Below, one piece after another: positions 38,101 to 49,884 of a stretch of 64,000 nt of DNA. Position 1 is the first letter of the stretch. Every line of letters starts with the position of its first letter. Location of the stretch: contig NZ_JQKB01000008.1 of assembly GCF_000745835.1 (NCBI RefSeq), positions 62,001 to 126,000 on the forward strand. The letters run 5' to 3'. Below the pieces are notes generated by a model. That model saw only the letters and a list, made by a program, of their open reading frames with translations. It was not told the DNA's origin and searched no databases. Position numbers and translations under genes: made by a program. The stretch comes from Belnapia moabensis DSM 16746. GTDB taxonomy: Bacteria > Pseudomonadota > Alphaproteobacteria > Acetobacterales > Acetobacteraceae.

Positions 38101-40241
38101 TCGATGAAGGCATCCTCCGCCTCACCCGCTTCGAGAGCCCGGACCCGGTCCCGCATTTCATGGGCCGTCGCCGCCTCGCCGTCGATATCCGCGACGATTA
38201 CGGCCGCCTCATCCCCCCGCCCGAGGGCGAGCTGGCCGTGCTCCGCCAGGGCGGCGACGAGTTCTCTGCCGGCGCCATCGACATCCCGCAGCGCACCGTC
38301 GCCCTCTTCTCCGGCCCCGTCGCCGTGGCCCCCGACGGCACCGCGACCGTCACCCTCGACATCCCCGACTTCGCCGGCGAGCTGCGGCTGATGGCCGTCG
38401 CCTGGGCCGGCAACCGCATCGGCGCCGCCAGCAAGCCGCTGACGGTCCGCGACCCGATCATCGCCGAGGCGCTGCTGCCCCGCTTCCTCGCCCCCGGCGA
38501 CGAGGCCCGTCTCCCAGTCCTCCTCAGCAACCTCGACCTGCCCGAGGGCGAGGTAACGGCCACCCTCTCCACCGAAGGCGCCATCGCGCTGGCCGGCCCG
38601 GAGCGCCTGACCGCCCGCCTTGCCGCCGGCGCCCGCGCCCTGCCGACGAGCAGCCTCCGCGCCACCGCCGCCGGCCAGGGCGTGCTCCGCCTGACCGTCG
38701 CCGGCCCCGGCGGCTTCACTGCCAGCCGCGAGTCCCGCATCACCATCCGCTCCTCCCGCCCCGTCACCACCGAGGTCACGGCCCAGGAAATCCCCCCCAA
38801 CCAGGAGCGTCCGCTGGCGCTCGCCGCCGACCGCTGGCTCCCCGGTACCTGGCGCGCCGCCGCCAGCTTCGGCGGCCCCACGCGCTACGACGCCGGCGGC
38901 ATGCTGAAGCTGCTGGAAAACTACCCCTTCGCCTGCCTCGAGCAGTCCTCCTCCCAGCTTCTCGCCTTCAGCTCGGGCCAGGTGGACGGGCTGGCCGGCG
39001 AGGAGCGCGCCGCCCGCCTCCAGCGCGCCGTCGAATGGGTGCTGAACAAGCAGCGCTACGATGGCGGCTTCGGCCTCTGGTCCGCCCAGGGCGAGGTCCA
39101 GTACTGGACCGGCGCTTATGCCACCGAGGCCCTGCTGCGCGCCCGCGCCGCCGGCGCCGTCGTGCCCGACGCCGCGCTCGAGGATGCGCTGAAATCCATC
39201 GCCGAGCAGGCCGAGGACATCTCCGCCAGCAACCCGGAGGAACGCGCCGCCCAGGCCTACCGCCTCTACGTGCTCTCGCTCGCCGGCCGCCCCCGCCTCG
39301 GCGCCGCCCGCCGCTTGCTGGAGGATCTCGACCAGCTCCCCACCCCCTTGGCGAAGGCCCAGCTCGCCGCCGCCTTCGCCAAGGCCGGCGACCGCCCGCG
39401 CGCCGAGGCCGCCTTCGCCGCCACGCTGGCGACGCCGGCCCGCCGCGCCTGGATCTACGACTACGGCACCGCCGCCCGCGACGCGCTCGCCGTCGCCACC
39501 CTGCTGAAGGAGAGCGGCCTGCTCCCCGACCGCCTCTCCGCCCTGCAGGCGACGCTGCCCGGCCCGGAGCTGACGCCGCAATCCGCCAATACCCAGGAAC
39601 AGGCCTGGGGCGTCACCGCCGCCGCCACCCTCGGCCGCGACGGCCGCCCCGTCCGCGTCGCCGTCAACGGCACCCCCCAGGCCCCGGCGCCCATCCTCGC
39701 CGTCGCCCTCCAGGCGCCGGGCACCGCGCGCAACCTCTCCGACGCGCCGGTCTGGGCCAGCCTCTCCGTCACCGGTATCCCGGCCCAGCCGGCCCCGGCC
39801 GGGCGCGCGGGCATGCGCATCGCCCGCCGCTTCTTCGACCTTAGCGGCCAGCCCCTGAACCTCGACACGCTGAAGCAGAACAATGTCTTCGTCCTACTGC
39901 TGGAAGGGAAAGCCGAGACGCGCGAGGCCCACCGCGCCATCCTCCAGCAGGGCCTGCCGGCGGGGTGGGAGATCGTTGGCCGCCTCTCCGCCGGCGAGGT
40001 GGCGGGGATGCCCTGGCTCGGCACCCTCAGCGAGACGGCGGCCACCCCCGCCCTCGACGACCGCCTCGCCGCCGCGCTGGACCTGACGCCGGAAGCCCCC
40101 GACTTCCGCATCGCCGTCCGCCTCCGCGCCGTCACCGCCGGCCGGTTCGAGCTGCCCGGCGCCCAGGTCGAGGACATGTACCGGCCGCAGGTCTTCGCCC
40201 GGCAGAATACCGGGCGGATCACGGTGCTGCCGGCCGACTGA
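35139..40241 (+). CDS. Bacterial alpha-2-macroglobulin (YfhM-like)
   Basis: A 1700-residue secreted protease trap. The start MRLLLLLLGLLCLSPGLQAQ is a signal peptide; no lipobox Cys is evident. A TPR-like N-terminal region (about 20-180) precedes the macroglobulin domains. NYPFACLEQSSSQ holds the thioester site (C1266 and Q1269, the CxEQ motif) that covalently captures an attacking protease; the toroid of helices around it (about 1230-1520) has RAAGAVVPDAALEDALKSIAEQ. The next gene, overlapping by one base, is penicillin-binding protein PbpC, the classic partner that repairs peptidoglycan when proteases breach the envelope. Confidence 0.9.
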   Translation: MRLLLLLLGLLCLSPGLQAQGFDLPGVSADAEAWQRDLTRRFPAGATPQQRAAAEQRAAQAERAGNWPAAAQAWEERVAGGDPKPEHWLALARANLQKTPPDPTRSLQAAWMNFQQVAAGEPEIPSLLLMAEALQRLDRPAQQLQALAAVLERAPNEPRYRQMLADARRAAGLLVARINTEPEAEPARACLAFTLPPARRTDWQPGDWVRTEPAIPGLAVTREGDRLCILGLPNGATTRVLLRAGLPGEDGQRLTRDAELRIAMPNRAASIIFDSSGFLLPRGQAPRIGFNTMNLSALNLRVVRVTERNLVPFGRNWSPGTALDSWTAEDIPDTWGRTIWEGRIELPRFEANRLQRQVIPLPEALRAAGPGLYTLVVKPADGTRARAAGLPIMVTDLGITAWRSPQGLAAQVRGLGAGQPRPGTQVRLLATSNDILAEAETGPDGLVRFAAPLLRGTGPMAPKALQAVLGDDLVQLDLESAAFDLSDRGATGAPHPGAIDAFAWLDRGIYRPGETVKAAALIRDGGGAPLDLPARFRVRRPNGSVYAEAVPARTPGAAILWPIPLGTSAPAGVWTLEVLADPNDPPVGRVEFRVDAFVPERLEVKAGPAPGPLVPGQVLTLPINARFLYGAPAAGLTGSAELRLQALRSPFPQFKDYLFGLADEQFAPDLIPFDIEALDDQGGGSLALSLPRAPDTTRPLQAELAISIDEPGGRASRTSLTLPVRSPGRMIGVKPLFADLAIDAGAEAGFEVIALSPDARPAAARLRARLVRERPDWRIVTRGGTPRYETVWRDEPVDSADLAVPASGPARFARRLPFGRYRLEVAEPGGMAITSIRFRSGWAGGETPEVPDKVDVAADRRAYAPGETARIRITPPFSGSASLAILTDRLVSLREIQLAEGGTEVEVPVDAAWGAGAYVAVTAFRPGETRQGQPGRALGLAWVQVDPGSRRIEVSIGTPERITPRQSLAIPIRLANAGEGAMLTLAAVDEGILRLTRFESPDPVPHFMGRRRLAVDIRDDYGRLIPPPEGELAVLRQGGDEFSAGAIDIPQRTVALFSGPVAVAPDGTATVTLDIPDFAGELRLMAVAWAGNRIGAASKPLTVRDPIIAEALLPRFLAPGDEARLPVLLSNLDLPEGEVTATLSTEGAIALAGPERLTARLAAGARALPTSSLRATAAGQGVLRLTVAGPGGFTASRESRITIRSSRPVTTEVTAQEIPPNQERPLALAADRWLPGTWRAAASFGGPTRYDAGGMLKLLENYPFACLEQSSSQLLAFSSGQVDGLAGEERAARLQRAVEWVLNKQRYDGGFGLWSAQGEVQYWTGAYATEALLRARAAGAVVPDAALEDALKSIAEQAEDISASNPEERAAQAYRLYVLSLAGRPRLGAARRLLEDLDQLPTPLAKAQLAAAFAKAGDRPRAEAAFAATLATPARRAWIYDYGTAARDALAVATLLKESGLLPDRLSALQATLPGPELTPQSANTQEQAWGVTAAATLGRDGRPVRVAVNGTPQAPAPILAVALQAPGTARNLSDAPVWASLSVTGIPAQPAPAGRAGMRIARRFFDLSGQPLNLDTLKQNNVFVLLLEGKAETREAHRAILQQGLPAGWEIVGRLSAGEVAGMPWLGTLSETAATPALDDRLAAALDLTPEAPDFRIAVRLRAVTAGRFELPGAQVEDMYRPQVFARQNTGRITVLPAD

Positions 40242-42190
40242 TGCGGCGCCTGCTCGCCGCGCTGGCGCTGCTGGCCGGGGCAGGGTGGGCGCTCGACCGC
40301 GCCTTCCCCCCCGACCTCTCCCGACTGGAGGCGGTCGGGCAGGAGGTGCTGGCCCGCGACGGCCGCACCCTCTCCACCCTCCCGGCCCCCGGCGGCACCT
40401 GGCGCCTCACCACCTCCACGGCCGATGTCCCGCCCCACCTCACCGATCTGCTGATCACCGCCGAGGACCGCCGCTTCCGCTGGCACCCGGGCGTCGACCC
40501 CCTGGCCCTCGCCCGCGCCGCCTGGCAATGGGCCCACGCCGGCCGCATCCTCTCCGGCGGCTCGACGCTGACCATGCAGGCCGCCCGCCTGCTGGAGCCG
40601 CGCCCCCGCACCCTCCGCAGCAAGGCGATCGAGATCCTCCGCGCCCTGCAATTGGAGGCCCGCTACTCCAAGGACGACATCCTCGGCATCTGGCTCACCC
40701 TCGCCCCCATGGGCGGCAATATCGAAGGCGTCCGCGCCGGCTCGCTGGCTTGGTTCGGCCGCCCCTCCCGCCAGCTCGACCCCGCCGAGGCCGCCCTCCT
40801 CGTCGCCATCCCCCGCCGCCCAGAGGCGACCCGCCCCGACCGCCACCCCGAGCGCGCCCGCCTCGCCCGCGACGCCCTGCTGACGGCCCGCGCCGCCGAC
40901 GCCCCCGGCATCACCCCGGCCGATACCGCCTATGCGCTGGCCACCCCCGTCCCCGTCGCCCGCCAGCCCATGCCCCGCCTTGCCCCGCACCTCGCGCGGG
41001 AGCTGGCCCGCTCCGACCCCGCCCACCGCATCCCGAGCACCATCGACCTCCCCCTCCAGCGCGCCATCGAGGATGTCGCCGCCACCGCCCTCGCCGGCCT
41101 GCCCGACCGCGCCTCCCTCGCCATCCTCGTCGCCGATGCGGATGCGCACGAGATCCGCGCCCTCCACGGCGGCGCCTTCGGAGCTGAAGGCCGCGCCGGC
41201 GCCCTCGACCTCACCCGCGCCATCCGCTCCCCCGGCTCGGCGCTGAAGCCCATGCTCTACGCGCTGGCCTTCGAGGCCGGCATCGCCGCACCCGAGACCT
41301 TGCTCGCCGACCTGCCGCGCCGCTTCGGCAGCTACGCCCCGGAGAATTTCGACGGCGGCTTCGCCGGCCGCGTCACCGTCGCCGACGCGCTCCGCCACTC
41401 GCTGAACCTCCCCGCCGTCGCCCTGCTCAGCGAGCTCGGCCCCCTCCGCTTCGCCTCCGCGCTGAAGGCCGCCGGTGCCCCGCCGCGCCTGCCCCCCGGC
41501 GCCGACCCCTCCCTCCCGCTCGCCCTTGGCGGCCTCGGCATCACCCTCCGCGAGATGGCCGGCCTCTACGCCATGCTCGGCCAGGGCGGCGAGGCAGCCC
41601 CCCTCCGCCTGCAACCCGGCCCCGGCCCCACCCCCCGCCGCGTGCTCGATCCGCGCGCCGCCGGCCTCACCGCCGCCATCCTGGTCAACCCCTTCCCCGG
41701 CGGTGGCCCCCATGGCATCGCCTGGAAGACCGGCACCAGCTGGGGCGGCCGCGACGCCTGGGCGATGGGCTTCGATGCCCGCCACGTCGCCGGCATCTGG
41801 GTCGGCCGCCCCGACGGCACGCCGCTCCCCGGCGCGACGGGGGCCCGCACCGCCTTGCCGCTCCTGGCCCGCATCTTCGAACGCCTGCCCCCCGCGCCCC
41901 GCCAGGGCCTCCCCGTCCGCGCCGCCACACCCCCCATGGCCGAGATGCTCGACCGCCTCCGCCTCACCTTCCCACCCCCCGGTGCCGTGCTGGAGGAAGG
42001 GGAGGGCCATGTCACCCTCCGCGCCTCCGGCGGCCGCCGCCCCTTGACCTTCCTCGTCGATGGCCGCCCCCTGCCCGCCGAGCCGGCCAAGCGGGAGGCC
42101 GCCTGGGTCCCCGAAGGCCCCGGCTTCTACCGCGTGACGGTGCTGGATGCCGCGGGCAGCGCGGCGCGGGCGGAGGTGCGGGTCCGGTGA
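40241..42190 (+). CDS. pbpC: Penicillin-binding protein 1C
   Basis: A 649-residue bifunctional peptidoglycan synthase with a short N-terminal anchor. The glycosyltransferase domain (about 50-230) has LLITAEDRRFRWHPGVDP with the catalytic Glu at E75, then GGSTLTMQAARLLEP and RSKAIEILRALQLE. The transpeptidase domain has SPGSALKP (S333, K336), HSLNLP and GIAWKTGTSWGGRDAW. A C-terminal beta domain (about 560-649) is the BiPBP_C type of PbpC. Its start overlaps the macroglobulin stop (TGATG), and its own stop overlaps the next start (GTGA). Confidence 0.92.
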   Translation: MRRLLAALALLAGAGWALDRAFPPDLSRLEAVGQEVLARDGRTLSTLPAPGGTWRLTTSTADVPPHLTDLLITAEDRRFRWHPGVDPLALARAAWQWAHAGRILSGGSTLTMQAARLLEPRPRTLRSKAIEILRALQLEARYSKDDILGIWLTLAPMGGNIEGVRAGSLAWFGRPSRQLDPAEAALLVAIPRRPEATRPDRHPERARLARDALLTARAADAPGITPADTAYALATPVPVARQPMPRLAPHLARELARSDPAHRIPSTIDLPLQRAIEDVAATALAGLPDRASLAILVADADAHEIRALHGGAFGAEGRAGALDLTRAIRSPGSALKPMLYALAFEAGIAAPETLLADLPRRFGSYAPENFDGGFAGRVTVADALRHSLNLPAVALLSELGPLRFASALKAAGAPPRLPPGADPSLPLALGGLGITLREMAGLYAMLGQGGEAAPLRLQPGPGPTPRRVLDPRAAGLTAAILVNPFPGGGPHGIAWKTGTSWGGRDAWAMGFDARHVAGIWVGRPDGTPLPGATGARTALPLLARIFERLPPAPRQGLPVRAATPPMAEMLDRLRLTFPPPGAVLEEGEGHVTLRASGGRRPLTFLVDGRPLPAEPAKREAAWVPEGPGFYRVTVLDAAGSAARAEVRVR

Positions 42191-42681
42191 CGACACTCTA
42201 TATCGATGGCGATGCCTGCCCGGTGCGGGAGGAGGCCTTCCGCGTCGCAACGCGCCTGAACCTGCCGGTGAAGCTCGTCGCCAATGGCAGCCGCCCCGTC
42301 CGCCCACCCGGCCTGCCGAATGTCGAGATGGTCCTCGTCCCCGAAGGCGCCGATGCTGCCGACGACTGGATCGCCGAGCGCGCCGCCCGCGGAGATGTCT
42401 GCATCACCGCCGACATCCCGCTCGCCGCCCGCTGCCTGGCCAAAGGCGCCCGCGCGCTCTCCTTCAAGGGCCGCCCCTGGACGACGGACAATATCGGCGG
42501 CGCCCTGGTCGGCCGCACCATCTCGCAGGGGATGCGCGACATGGGCCAGATGACCGGCGGCCCCGCGCCGCTGACCAAGGCCGACCGCTCCCGCTTCCTC
42601 GCCGCTCTCGATGCCGAAGTCGCCGCCGCCCGGCGCGAGGCCGCCGCCCCGCCGCCCCGCCCCTGGGTGTCCTTCGAATAG
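42187..42681 (+). CDS. YaiI/YqxD family protein (DUF188)
   Basis: A 164-residue protein with TLYIDGDACPVREEAFRVATR at the start and GDVCITADIPLAARCLAKGA in the middle, both hallmarks of the YaiI/YqxD family. The fold is related to PIN-like nucleases, but the role is unknown. The start is GTG at 42187, overlapping the pbpC stop by four bases. It ends one base before the convergent small secreted protein gene. Confidence 0.85.
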   Translation: MTTLYIDGDACPVREEAFRVATRLNLPVKLVANGSRPVRPPGLPNVEMVLVPEGADAADDWIAERAARGDVCITADIPLAARCLAKGARALSFKGRPWTTDNIGGALVGRTISQGMRDMGQMTGGPAPLTKADRSRFLAALDAEVAAARREAAAPPPRPWVSFE

Positions 42682-42682
42682 C

Positions 42683-42955
42683 TCAGTTCTGGCGCCGCGG
42701 CGGCTCGACATGCGGCGCCGGCACCGGCGTGCCCGGCGGCGTCAGCTGCCGCGAAAGCTCGTTCAGCTCCCGCAGCTGCTGCCGGTCGCGCTCGGCGGCG
42801 GCGCCCTCCTGCGGCCTCACCTCGCGCTCCACCTGCCCCGAGGGGAAGACCCGCCCGCCGAGGCTTGGCACCCGGTCGGGCTGCGCCCGTGGCTGGTCCT
42901 GCGCCGCCACCGGGCCGGCCAGCAGGATGAAACCCAGAATCAGGACGTGACGCAT
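42683..42955 (-). CDS. Small secreted protein of unknown function
   Basis: A 90-residue protein with a signal peptide (MRHVLILGFILLAGPVAA, cleavage after AA) and a mature part rich in Pro, Arg, Gln and Glu, with one short helix (AAERDRQQLRELNELSRQL) and a proline-rich tail. I recognise no domain. It is a convincing gene because an ideal ribosome site, AAAGGAGG, lies six bases before the ATG at 42955. It follows another small secreted protein on the same strand. Confidence 0.6.
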   Translation of the reverse strand: MRHVLILGFILLAGPVAAQDQPRAQPDRVPSLGGRVFPSGQVEREVRPQEGAAAERDRQQLRELNELSRQLTPPGTPVPAPHVEPPRRQN

Positions 42956-42974
42956 CGCAAGCCTCCTTTGGGGC

Positions 42975-42993
42975 AAAAACGCCGCTCCGGGCG
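42975..42993 (-). terminator. Weak intrinsic terminator candidate
   Basis: On the minus strand a short CGCC...GGCG stem (42980-42993) with a six-base loop is followed by five T residues (42975-42979). It lies just after the stop of the cysteine-containing small protein gene. The stem is short, so confidence is low. Confidence 0.35.
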
Positions 42994-42999
42994 CCGCGT

Positions 43000-43371
43000 T
43001 CAGGAGCAGCCCTGCCGGTCCAGCCGCTCCCGCGCCAGCCTGGCGGAGAAGCGCGCCCGGTCCATGCCGCGGCGAATCCCCGCCAGCTCCGCCGCCCCAC
43101 GGAGCCCCTCGGCAAGCCCGGCCGCCTCCTGCGCCTCCCCGGCCGCCCGCGCGCAGCCGCAGCCGGCAAGCCGCCCCGCCGCCTCCGCCAGCCGGTCGGC
43201 AGCCTGCCCGGCCGCCTCCCGCCCCGCGAGCAGCGACGGCGCCTCGGCCCCCGCCCGCAACGCCTCCTCGGCCCCCCGCAGCGCCTCCAGCCCGAGCCCC
43301 ATGCCGCAGCCGCCGCGCTGCGCCGCCGCCGGCCCCGCCAGCAGCAGGACCAGCAGAATCACCCCCGTCAC
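43000..43371 (-). CDS. Small secreted cysteine-containing protein of unknown function
   Basis: A 123-residue protein with a signal peptide (VTGVILLVLLLAGPAAAQ) and a helical, Ala/Glu/Arg-rich mature part. Four Cys (GGCGMG, AGCGCA, RQGCS at the end) could form two disulfides in the periplasm. The GTG start at 43371 overlaps the RluA stop (GTGA), so the two genes are coupled. I do not recognise the family. Confidence 0.5.
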   Translation of the reverse strand: MTGVILLVLLLAGPAAAQRGGCGMGLGLEALRGAEEALRAGAEAPSLLAGREAAGQAADRLAEAAGRLAGCGCARAAGEAQEAAGLAEGLRGAAELAGIRRGMDRARFSARLARERLDRQGCS

Positions 43372-44070
43372 CCGCAAGCCTCCATCGCCGCGCGCATATG
43401 CCCCGGCACTGGCGCCGTGGCCGCCACCGGCGGCTCCAGCGGCAGGGCGATGGCCCGCGCCAGCAGATGCATCGCGCCCTCGCCCCCGCCATACCGCCCA
43501 TCGCCCAGGATCGGGCAGCCGAGATGCGCGCAATGAACCCTGATCTGATGCGTCCGCCCGGTCCGCGGCGCCAACTCCAGCCAGGCGAGCCCCACCCCGC
43601 GCCCCATCACCCGCCAAGCGGTCCGCGCCGCCTGCCCGGCCGGGTCGATGGCCATCCACCAGCCGTCCCTCGCCGTGCTGCGCTTCAGCAGCGGCGCATC
43701 GACCTCGCCGGAATCACCCTCCGGCCCGCCCCGCACCACCGCCCAATAGGTCTTGCGCGCCCGCCCCCCGGCGAAGAGCGCACCAAGCGCCGCCAGCGCC
43801 GGCCTGGTCCGCCCGAGCACCAGACACCCCGCCGTATCCTGGTCGAGCCGGTGCGCCGGCTGCGGCAGACGCCGCTTGCCGAAAGCCAGCGCCGGCAGCC
43901 AGTCCTCGACCGAGGGCCCGCCACGCGGCCCCGCATGCACCGCGAGCCCCGCCGGTTTGTCGAGGATCAGCAGCCGCTCGTCCCGGTGCAGCAGCCGACT
44001 GAGCGGGTCGATGGCCGAAGCCGGCCCCGATGCGGTGCGGATGGCGCGGCCCTTTCCTGGCGAGTGGCAT
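43368..44070 (-). CDS. RluA-family pseudouridine synthase, with an apparent one-base frameshift near its start
   Basis: The frame from about 44050 to 43368 encodes the RluA catalytic domain: LLHRDERLLILDKPAGLAVHAG, AHRLDQDTAGCLVLGRT with the catalytic Asp in HRLDQDT, RTGRTHQIRVHCAHLGCPILGD. This enzyme class isomerises uridine in rRNA or tRNA. That frame has no ATG, GTG or TTG before a GTG at 43940, which would cut off an essential strand. An ATG at 44070 (MPLARKG) is in another frame and joins it neatly if one base of the run GGG at 44050-44052 (minus-strand AAAGGG) is extra. So there is either a real frameshift, a sequencing error or a non-standard start. There is no S4 domain. Confidence 0.7.
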
Positions 44071-44273
44071 GTCCCGCACAGCCTATACTGCCCCGCCCCG
44101 CCGCCATGAAGGCGGGATCGCTCAGGTCACCGTCTCGACCGAGCCATCCAGGGGCATGATGCCGGTGGCCGCCCGCAGCCCCGGCCTGCGCTTCGCCGCC
44201 TCCGCGCGAAGGCCCGCACCACCTCGGGCTGGCCCTTGCAATTACGCTGAGTGACGGCGCTTGGGCCCGCCGC

Positions 44274-47003
<2,730 letters not shown>

Positions 47004-47156
47004 GCGAACCTGGTTTCTCCGGGATTGCGCGGTACTGCCCGCGCGGGCCTCGGCAGTCTATGGCCCCAAGGGCCGCCGGGATGGGGCCGAAGCCGGAGCT
47101 TCGGGCAGCGTCCTCGGTACGACCATGGGGCGCGACCCCGGAGCGCGGAACAGATA

Positions 47157-47195
47157 GGCAAGCGCCGCGCTGAGGTCAATCTTCACGCGCTTGCC
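47157..47195. promoter_or_regulatory. Long-armed inverted repeat between secA and the PPIase gene
   Basis: GGCAAGCGC (47157-47165) and GCGCTTGCC (47187-47195) are perfect nine-base arms separated by 21 bases. The repeat ends 52 bases before the PPIase ATG. It could be an operator or a 5' UTR hairpin. Nothing else is clear in the gap. Confidence 0.4.
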
Positions 47196-47247
47196 GCCCC
47201 ATGCCGCATCCGGCATTGTCCGGCGCCTTTCGGAGCCCCCCGACTTT

Positions 47248-48192
47248 ATGACCTTCCGCCCCCTTCTCCTGGCTGCCCTCCTGGCCCCCGCCGCCGCGCT
47301 CGCCCAGACGGCCGCGCCCCCACCGGCGCTCCAGGCAACCCCCCAGGGGGCGGAAGACCCCATCCTCGCCCGGGTCGATGGCAGCCCGGTCCGCCTCTCG
47401 GACGTGATGGCGACGGCCCAGGACGTGCTGCCGCCCGAGATGCGCACCATGCCCGGCCCGGCCCTGATGCAGATGCTCCCCCCCGAGGTCGCCCGCCAGC
47501 TCATCGACCGCGCCGTCACCGAGCGCGTCCTGACCAACGCCGCCCGCTCGGCGGGCCTCGACAAGGACGCCGAGGTCCAGCGCCGCATCCGCCGCGCCGA
47601 GGAGCAGGAGCTGCAGCAGGCCTACCTCTCCCGCGAGGTGACGCCCGCCGTCACCGACGCCGCCATCCGCGCCCGCTACGACCAAGAGGCCAGCCGCCGC
47701 CAGGGCGAGGAGGAGGTCCACGCCCGCCACATCCTCGTCCAGACCGAGGCCGAGGCGAAGGCCGTGCTCGCCGAACTCGCCGGCGGCGCCGACTTCGCCG
47801 ATGTGGCGAAGCGCCGCTCCCGCGACCCCGGCGCCCAGAGCGGCGGCGATCTCGGCTTCTTCAAGCGCGGCGACATGGTCCCTGAATTCGCCGAGGCCGC
47901 CTTCGCCCTCCAGACCGGCCAGGTGACCCAGACCCCGGTCCGCACCTCCTTCGGTTGGCACGTCATCAAGGTGGAGGAGCGCCGCTCCGCCCCGGTGCCG
48001 GGCTTCGAGGAGAGCCGCAACCAGCTCCGCCAGAAGATGCTGGAGGAGCAGGTGCAGCAGGTCGTCGCCCGCGCCCGCGATGCGGCGAAGGTCGAGCGCC
48101 TCGACCAGCCCGCCCCCTCGCTGATGGACAACGCGGCCCCGCCCGCAGCGGCCCCGGCCCGCCCCGCCGCCCCGCAACCCCAACGTCGCTGA
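47248..48192 (+). CDS. Parvulin-type peptidyl-prolyl isomerase (SurA/PrsA-like)
   Basis: A 314-residue exported foldase. The signal peptide ([20 protein letters not shown]) precedes an N-terminal chaperone region with [15 protein letters not shown] and helices to about residue 150. The PpiC rotamase domain (about 155-255) has [47 protein letters not shown] and [14 protein letters not shown]. The tail is Ala/Pro rich and disordered. Such proteins help fold outer-membrane or periplasmic proteins. The start was set at ATG 47248, directly before the signal. argJ follows 16 bases downstream. Confidence 0.88.
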   Translation: MTFRPLLLAALLAPAAALAQTAAPPPALQATPQGAEDPILARVDGSPVRLSDVMATAQDVLPPEMRTMPGPALMQMLPPEVARQLIDRAVTERVLTNAARSAGLDKDAEVQRRIRRAEEQELQQAYLSREVTPAVTDAAIRARYDQEASRRQGEEEVHARHILVQTEAEAKAVLAELAGGADFADVAKRRSRDPGAQSGGDLGFFKRGDMVPEFAEAAFALQTGQVTQTPVRTSFGWHVIKVEERRSAPVPGFEESRNQLRQKMLEEQVQQVVARARDAAKVERLDQPAPSLMDNAAPPAAAPARPAAPQPQRR

Positions 48193-48208
48193 TAGAGAGC
48201 CCACGCCC

Positions 48209-49444
48209 ATGGCCGGCCCGCTGCCCGTCTCCCCGCTTGCTCAACCGATGCCGGAGCTGCCGCCGATCGCCGGCGTCACCCTCGGCGTCATCGAGGCGGG
48301 CATCCGCTACAAGGGCCGCGCCGACCTGACGATGCTGGAATTCGCCCCCGGCACGACGGTCGCGGGCGTCTTCACCCGCAACCTATGCCCCGGCGCCCCC
48401 ATCGACTGGTGCCGCGCCGCCCTCAAGGGTGGGAAAGCCCGCGCCCTGGTCGTGAATGCCGGCAACGCCAACGTCTTCACCGGCAAGGCCGGCCGCGACG
48501 CCACCGCCGCCACGGCCGAGGCCGCCGCGAAGCTCGTCGGCTGCAAGCCCCGCGAGGTCTTCCTCGCCAGCACCGGCGTCATCGGCGAGACCCTGCCGCA
48601 TGACCGCCTGACCGCCGCCCTCCCGGCTCTCCACTCTGGCCTCTCCCCTGACCGCTGGCCCGACGCCGCGCGGGGGATCATGACGACGGACACCTTCCCC
48701 AAGGCCGCCCTCCGCACGGCGACCATCGGCGACGCCACGGTGACCATCGCCGGCATCGCCAAGGGCAGCGGCATGATCGCCCCCGACATGGCGACCATGC
48801 TGAGCTTCATCGCGACCGACGCGAAGATCCCCGCCGCCGCCCTCCAGTCCCTTCTGTCGAAGGGCGTCGCCAAGTCCTTCAATTGTATCACGGTCGACAG
48901 CGACACCTCGACCAGCGACACGGTCCTGCTCTTCGCCACCGGCCAGGCGAAGCACCCCCGCATCCCCGCCGAAGGCGGCGCGATGCTGCGCGACTTCGCC
49001 CGCGCCCTCGACGAGGTCCTGCTCGACCTCGCCCTCCAGGTCGCCCGCGACGGGGAGGGGGCGCAGAAGCTCATCCAGATCGACGTCATCGGCGCCGTCA
49101 GCGCCAAGTCGGCCCACCGCATCGCCATGGCCATCGCCAATTCGCCGCTGGTGAAGACCGCCATCGCCGGCGAGGACGCCAATTGGGGCCGCATCGTCAT
49201 GGCCGTCGGCAAGTCCGGCGAGCCGGCCGACCGCGACAAGCTCGGCATCGCCGTCGGCGGCACCTGGATGGCGCAGGAAGGCGGCGTCGTCCCCGGCTAT
49301 GACGAGGCCCCCGTCGTCGCCCATATGAAGGGCCGCGAGGTCGAGATCACCGTCGATATCGGCCTCGGCCGCGGCAAGGCCCGCGTCTGGACCTGCGACC
49401 TGACCCACGGCTACATCGACATCAACGGCTCCTACCGGAGCTGA
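48209..49444 (+). CDS. argJ: Bifunctional ornithine acetyltransferase/N-acetylglutamate synthase
   Basis: A 411-residue ArgJ precursor, which recycles the acetyl group from N-acetylornithine to glutamate in arginine synthesis. Family marks are [50 protein letters not shown] with the Thr at which the protein cuts itself into alpha and beta chains (usual motif APNMATML; here Asp replaces Asn), and [14 protein letters not shown]. The beta part ends [19 protein letters not shown], as usual. Its 3' end overlaps the convergent toxin gene by 13 bases. Confidence 0.94.
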   Translation: MAGPLPVSPLAQPMPELPPIAGVTLGVIEAGIRYKGRADLTMLEFAPGTTVAGVFTRNLCPGAPIDWCRAALKGGKARALVVNAGNANVFTGKAGRDATAATAEAAAKLVGCKPREVFLASTGVIGETLPHDRLTAALPALHSGLSPDRWPDAARGIMTTDTFPKAALRTATIGDATVTIAGIAKGSGMIAPDMATMLSFIATDAKIPAAALQSLLSKGVAKSFNCITVDSDTSTSDTVLLFATGQAKHPRIPAEGGAMLRDFARALDEVLLDLALQVARDGEGAQKLIQIDVIGAVSAKSAHRIAMAIANSPLVKTAIAGEDANWGRIVMAVGKSGEPADRDKLGIAVGGTWMAQEGGVVPGYDEAPVVAHMKGREVEITVDIGLGRGKARVWTCDLTHGYIDINGSYRS

Positions 49445-49884
49445 AACGGGTCGATGGCCTCCACCCCCATCGGGGTGAAGTGCCGCAGGTTCCGCGTCGC
49501 CAGCACCAGCCCATGGGTGCGGGCGATGCAGGCCAGGGTGAGGTCGGCGAAGCCCGGCTCCACCCCCGCCGCCCGCGCGGTCCGGGCCAGCGCCCGCGCC
49601 TCCAGCGCCGCCCTGGCATCGAAGCCGAGCACCCGCTCCGGATAGGCCACCAGCACCGCCCGCAGCCAGGCGGCCAGATCGGCCGCATGCCGCACCGCCC
49701 CCGAAGCCTCCCGCGCCCCGATCCCCGCCGCGATCTCGGCGACGGCGATCACTGGCAGGAACAGCCGGTCCTGGTTGTCCAGCACCCAGTCCCGCGCCGC
49801 CCGCTTCGCCACATCCGGCACGCCCCGCCGGTCAGGCGCCGTGGCCGAGACGACATTGGTATCGAGCAGGAACCCCGCGCTCAC
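49432..49884 (-). CDS. vapC: PIN-domain toxin, VapC-like
   Basis: A 150-residue PIN-domain ribonuclease. Acidic active-site residues are visible at D8 (FLLDTNVVS), E50 (AVAEI) and D114 (FADLTLA), and TRNLRHF stands at the fourth position. VapC toxins cut tRNA or rRNA when freed from their antitoxin. The start ATG at 49884 overlaps the antitoxin stop by four bases (ATGA), the usual antitoxin-first order. The gene ends inside the argJ coding end by 13 bases. Confidence 0.85.
   Translation of the reverse strand: MSAGFLLDTNVVSATAPDRRGVPDVAKRAARDWVLDNQDRLFLPVIAVAEIAAGIGAREASGAVRHAADLAAWLRAVLVAYPERVLGFDARAALEARALARTARAAGVEPGFADLTLACIARTHGLVLATRNLRHFTPMGVEAIDPFQLR

Noticed and set aside
44064-44078. 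CGTCH heme-like motif in the frame upstream of rluA
   Set aside because: It lies in a short stretch with no start, no signal peptide and no other cytochrome c feature; likely chance.
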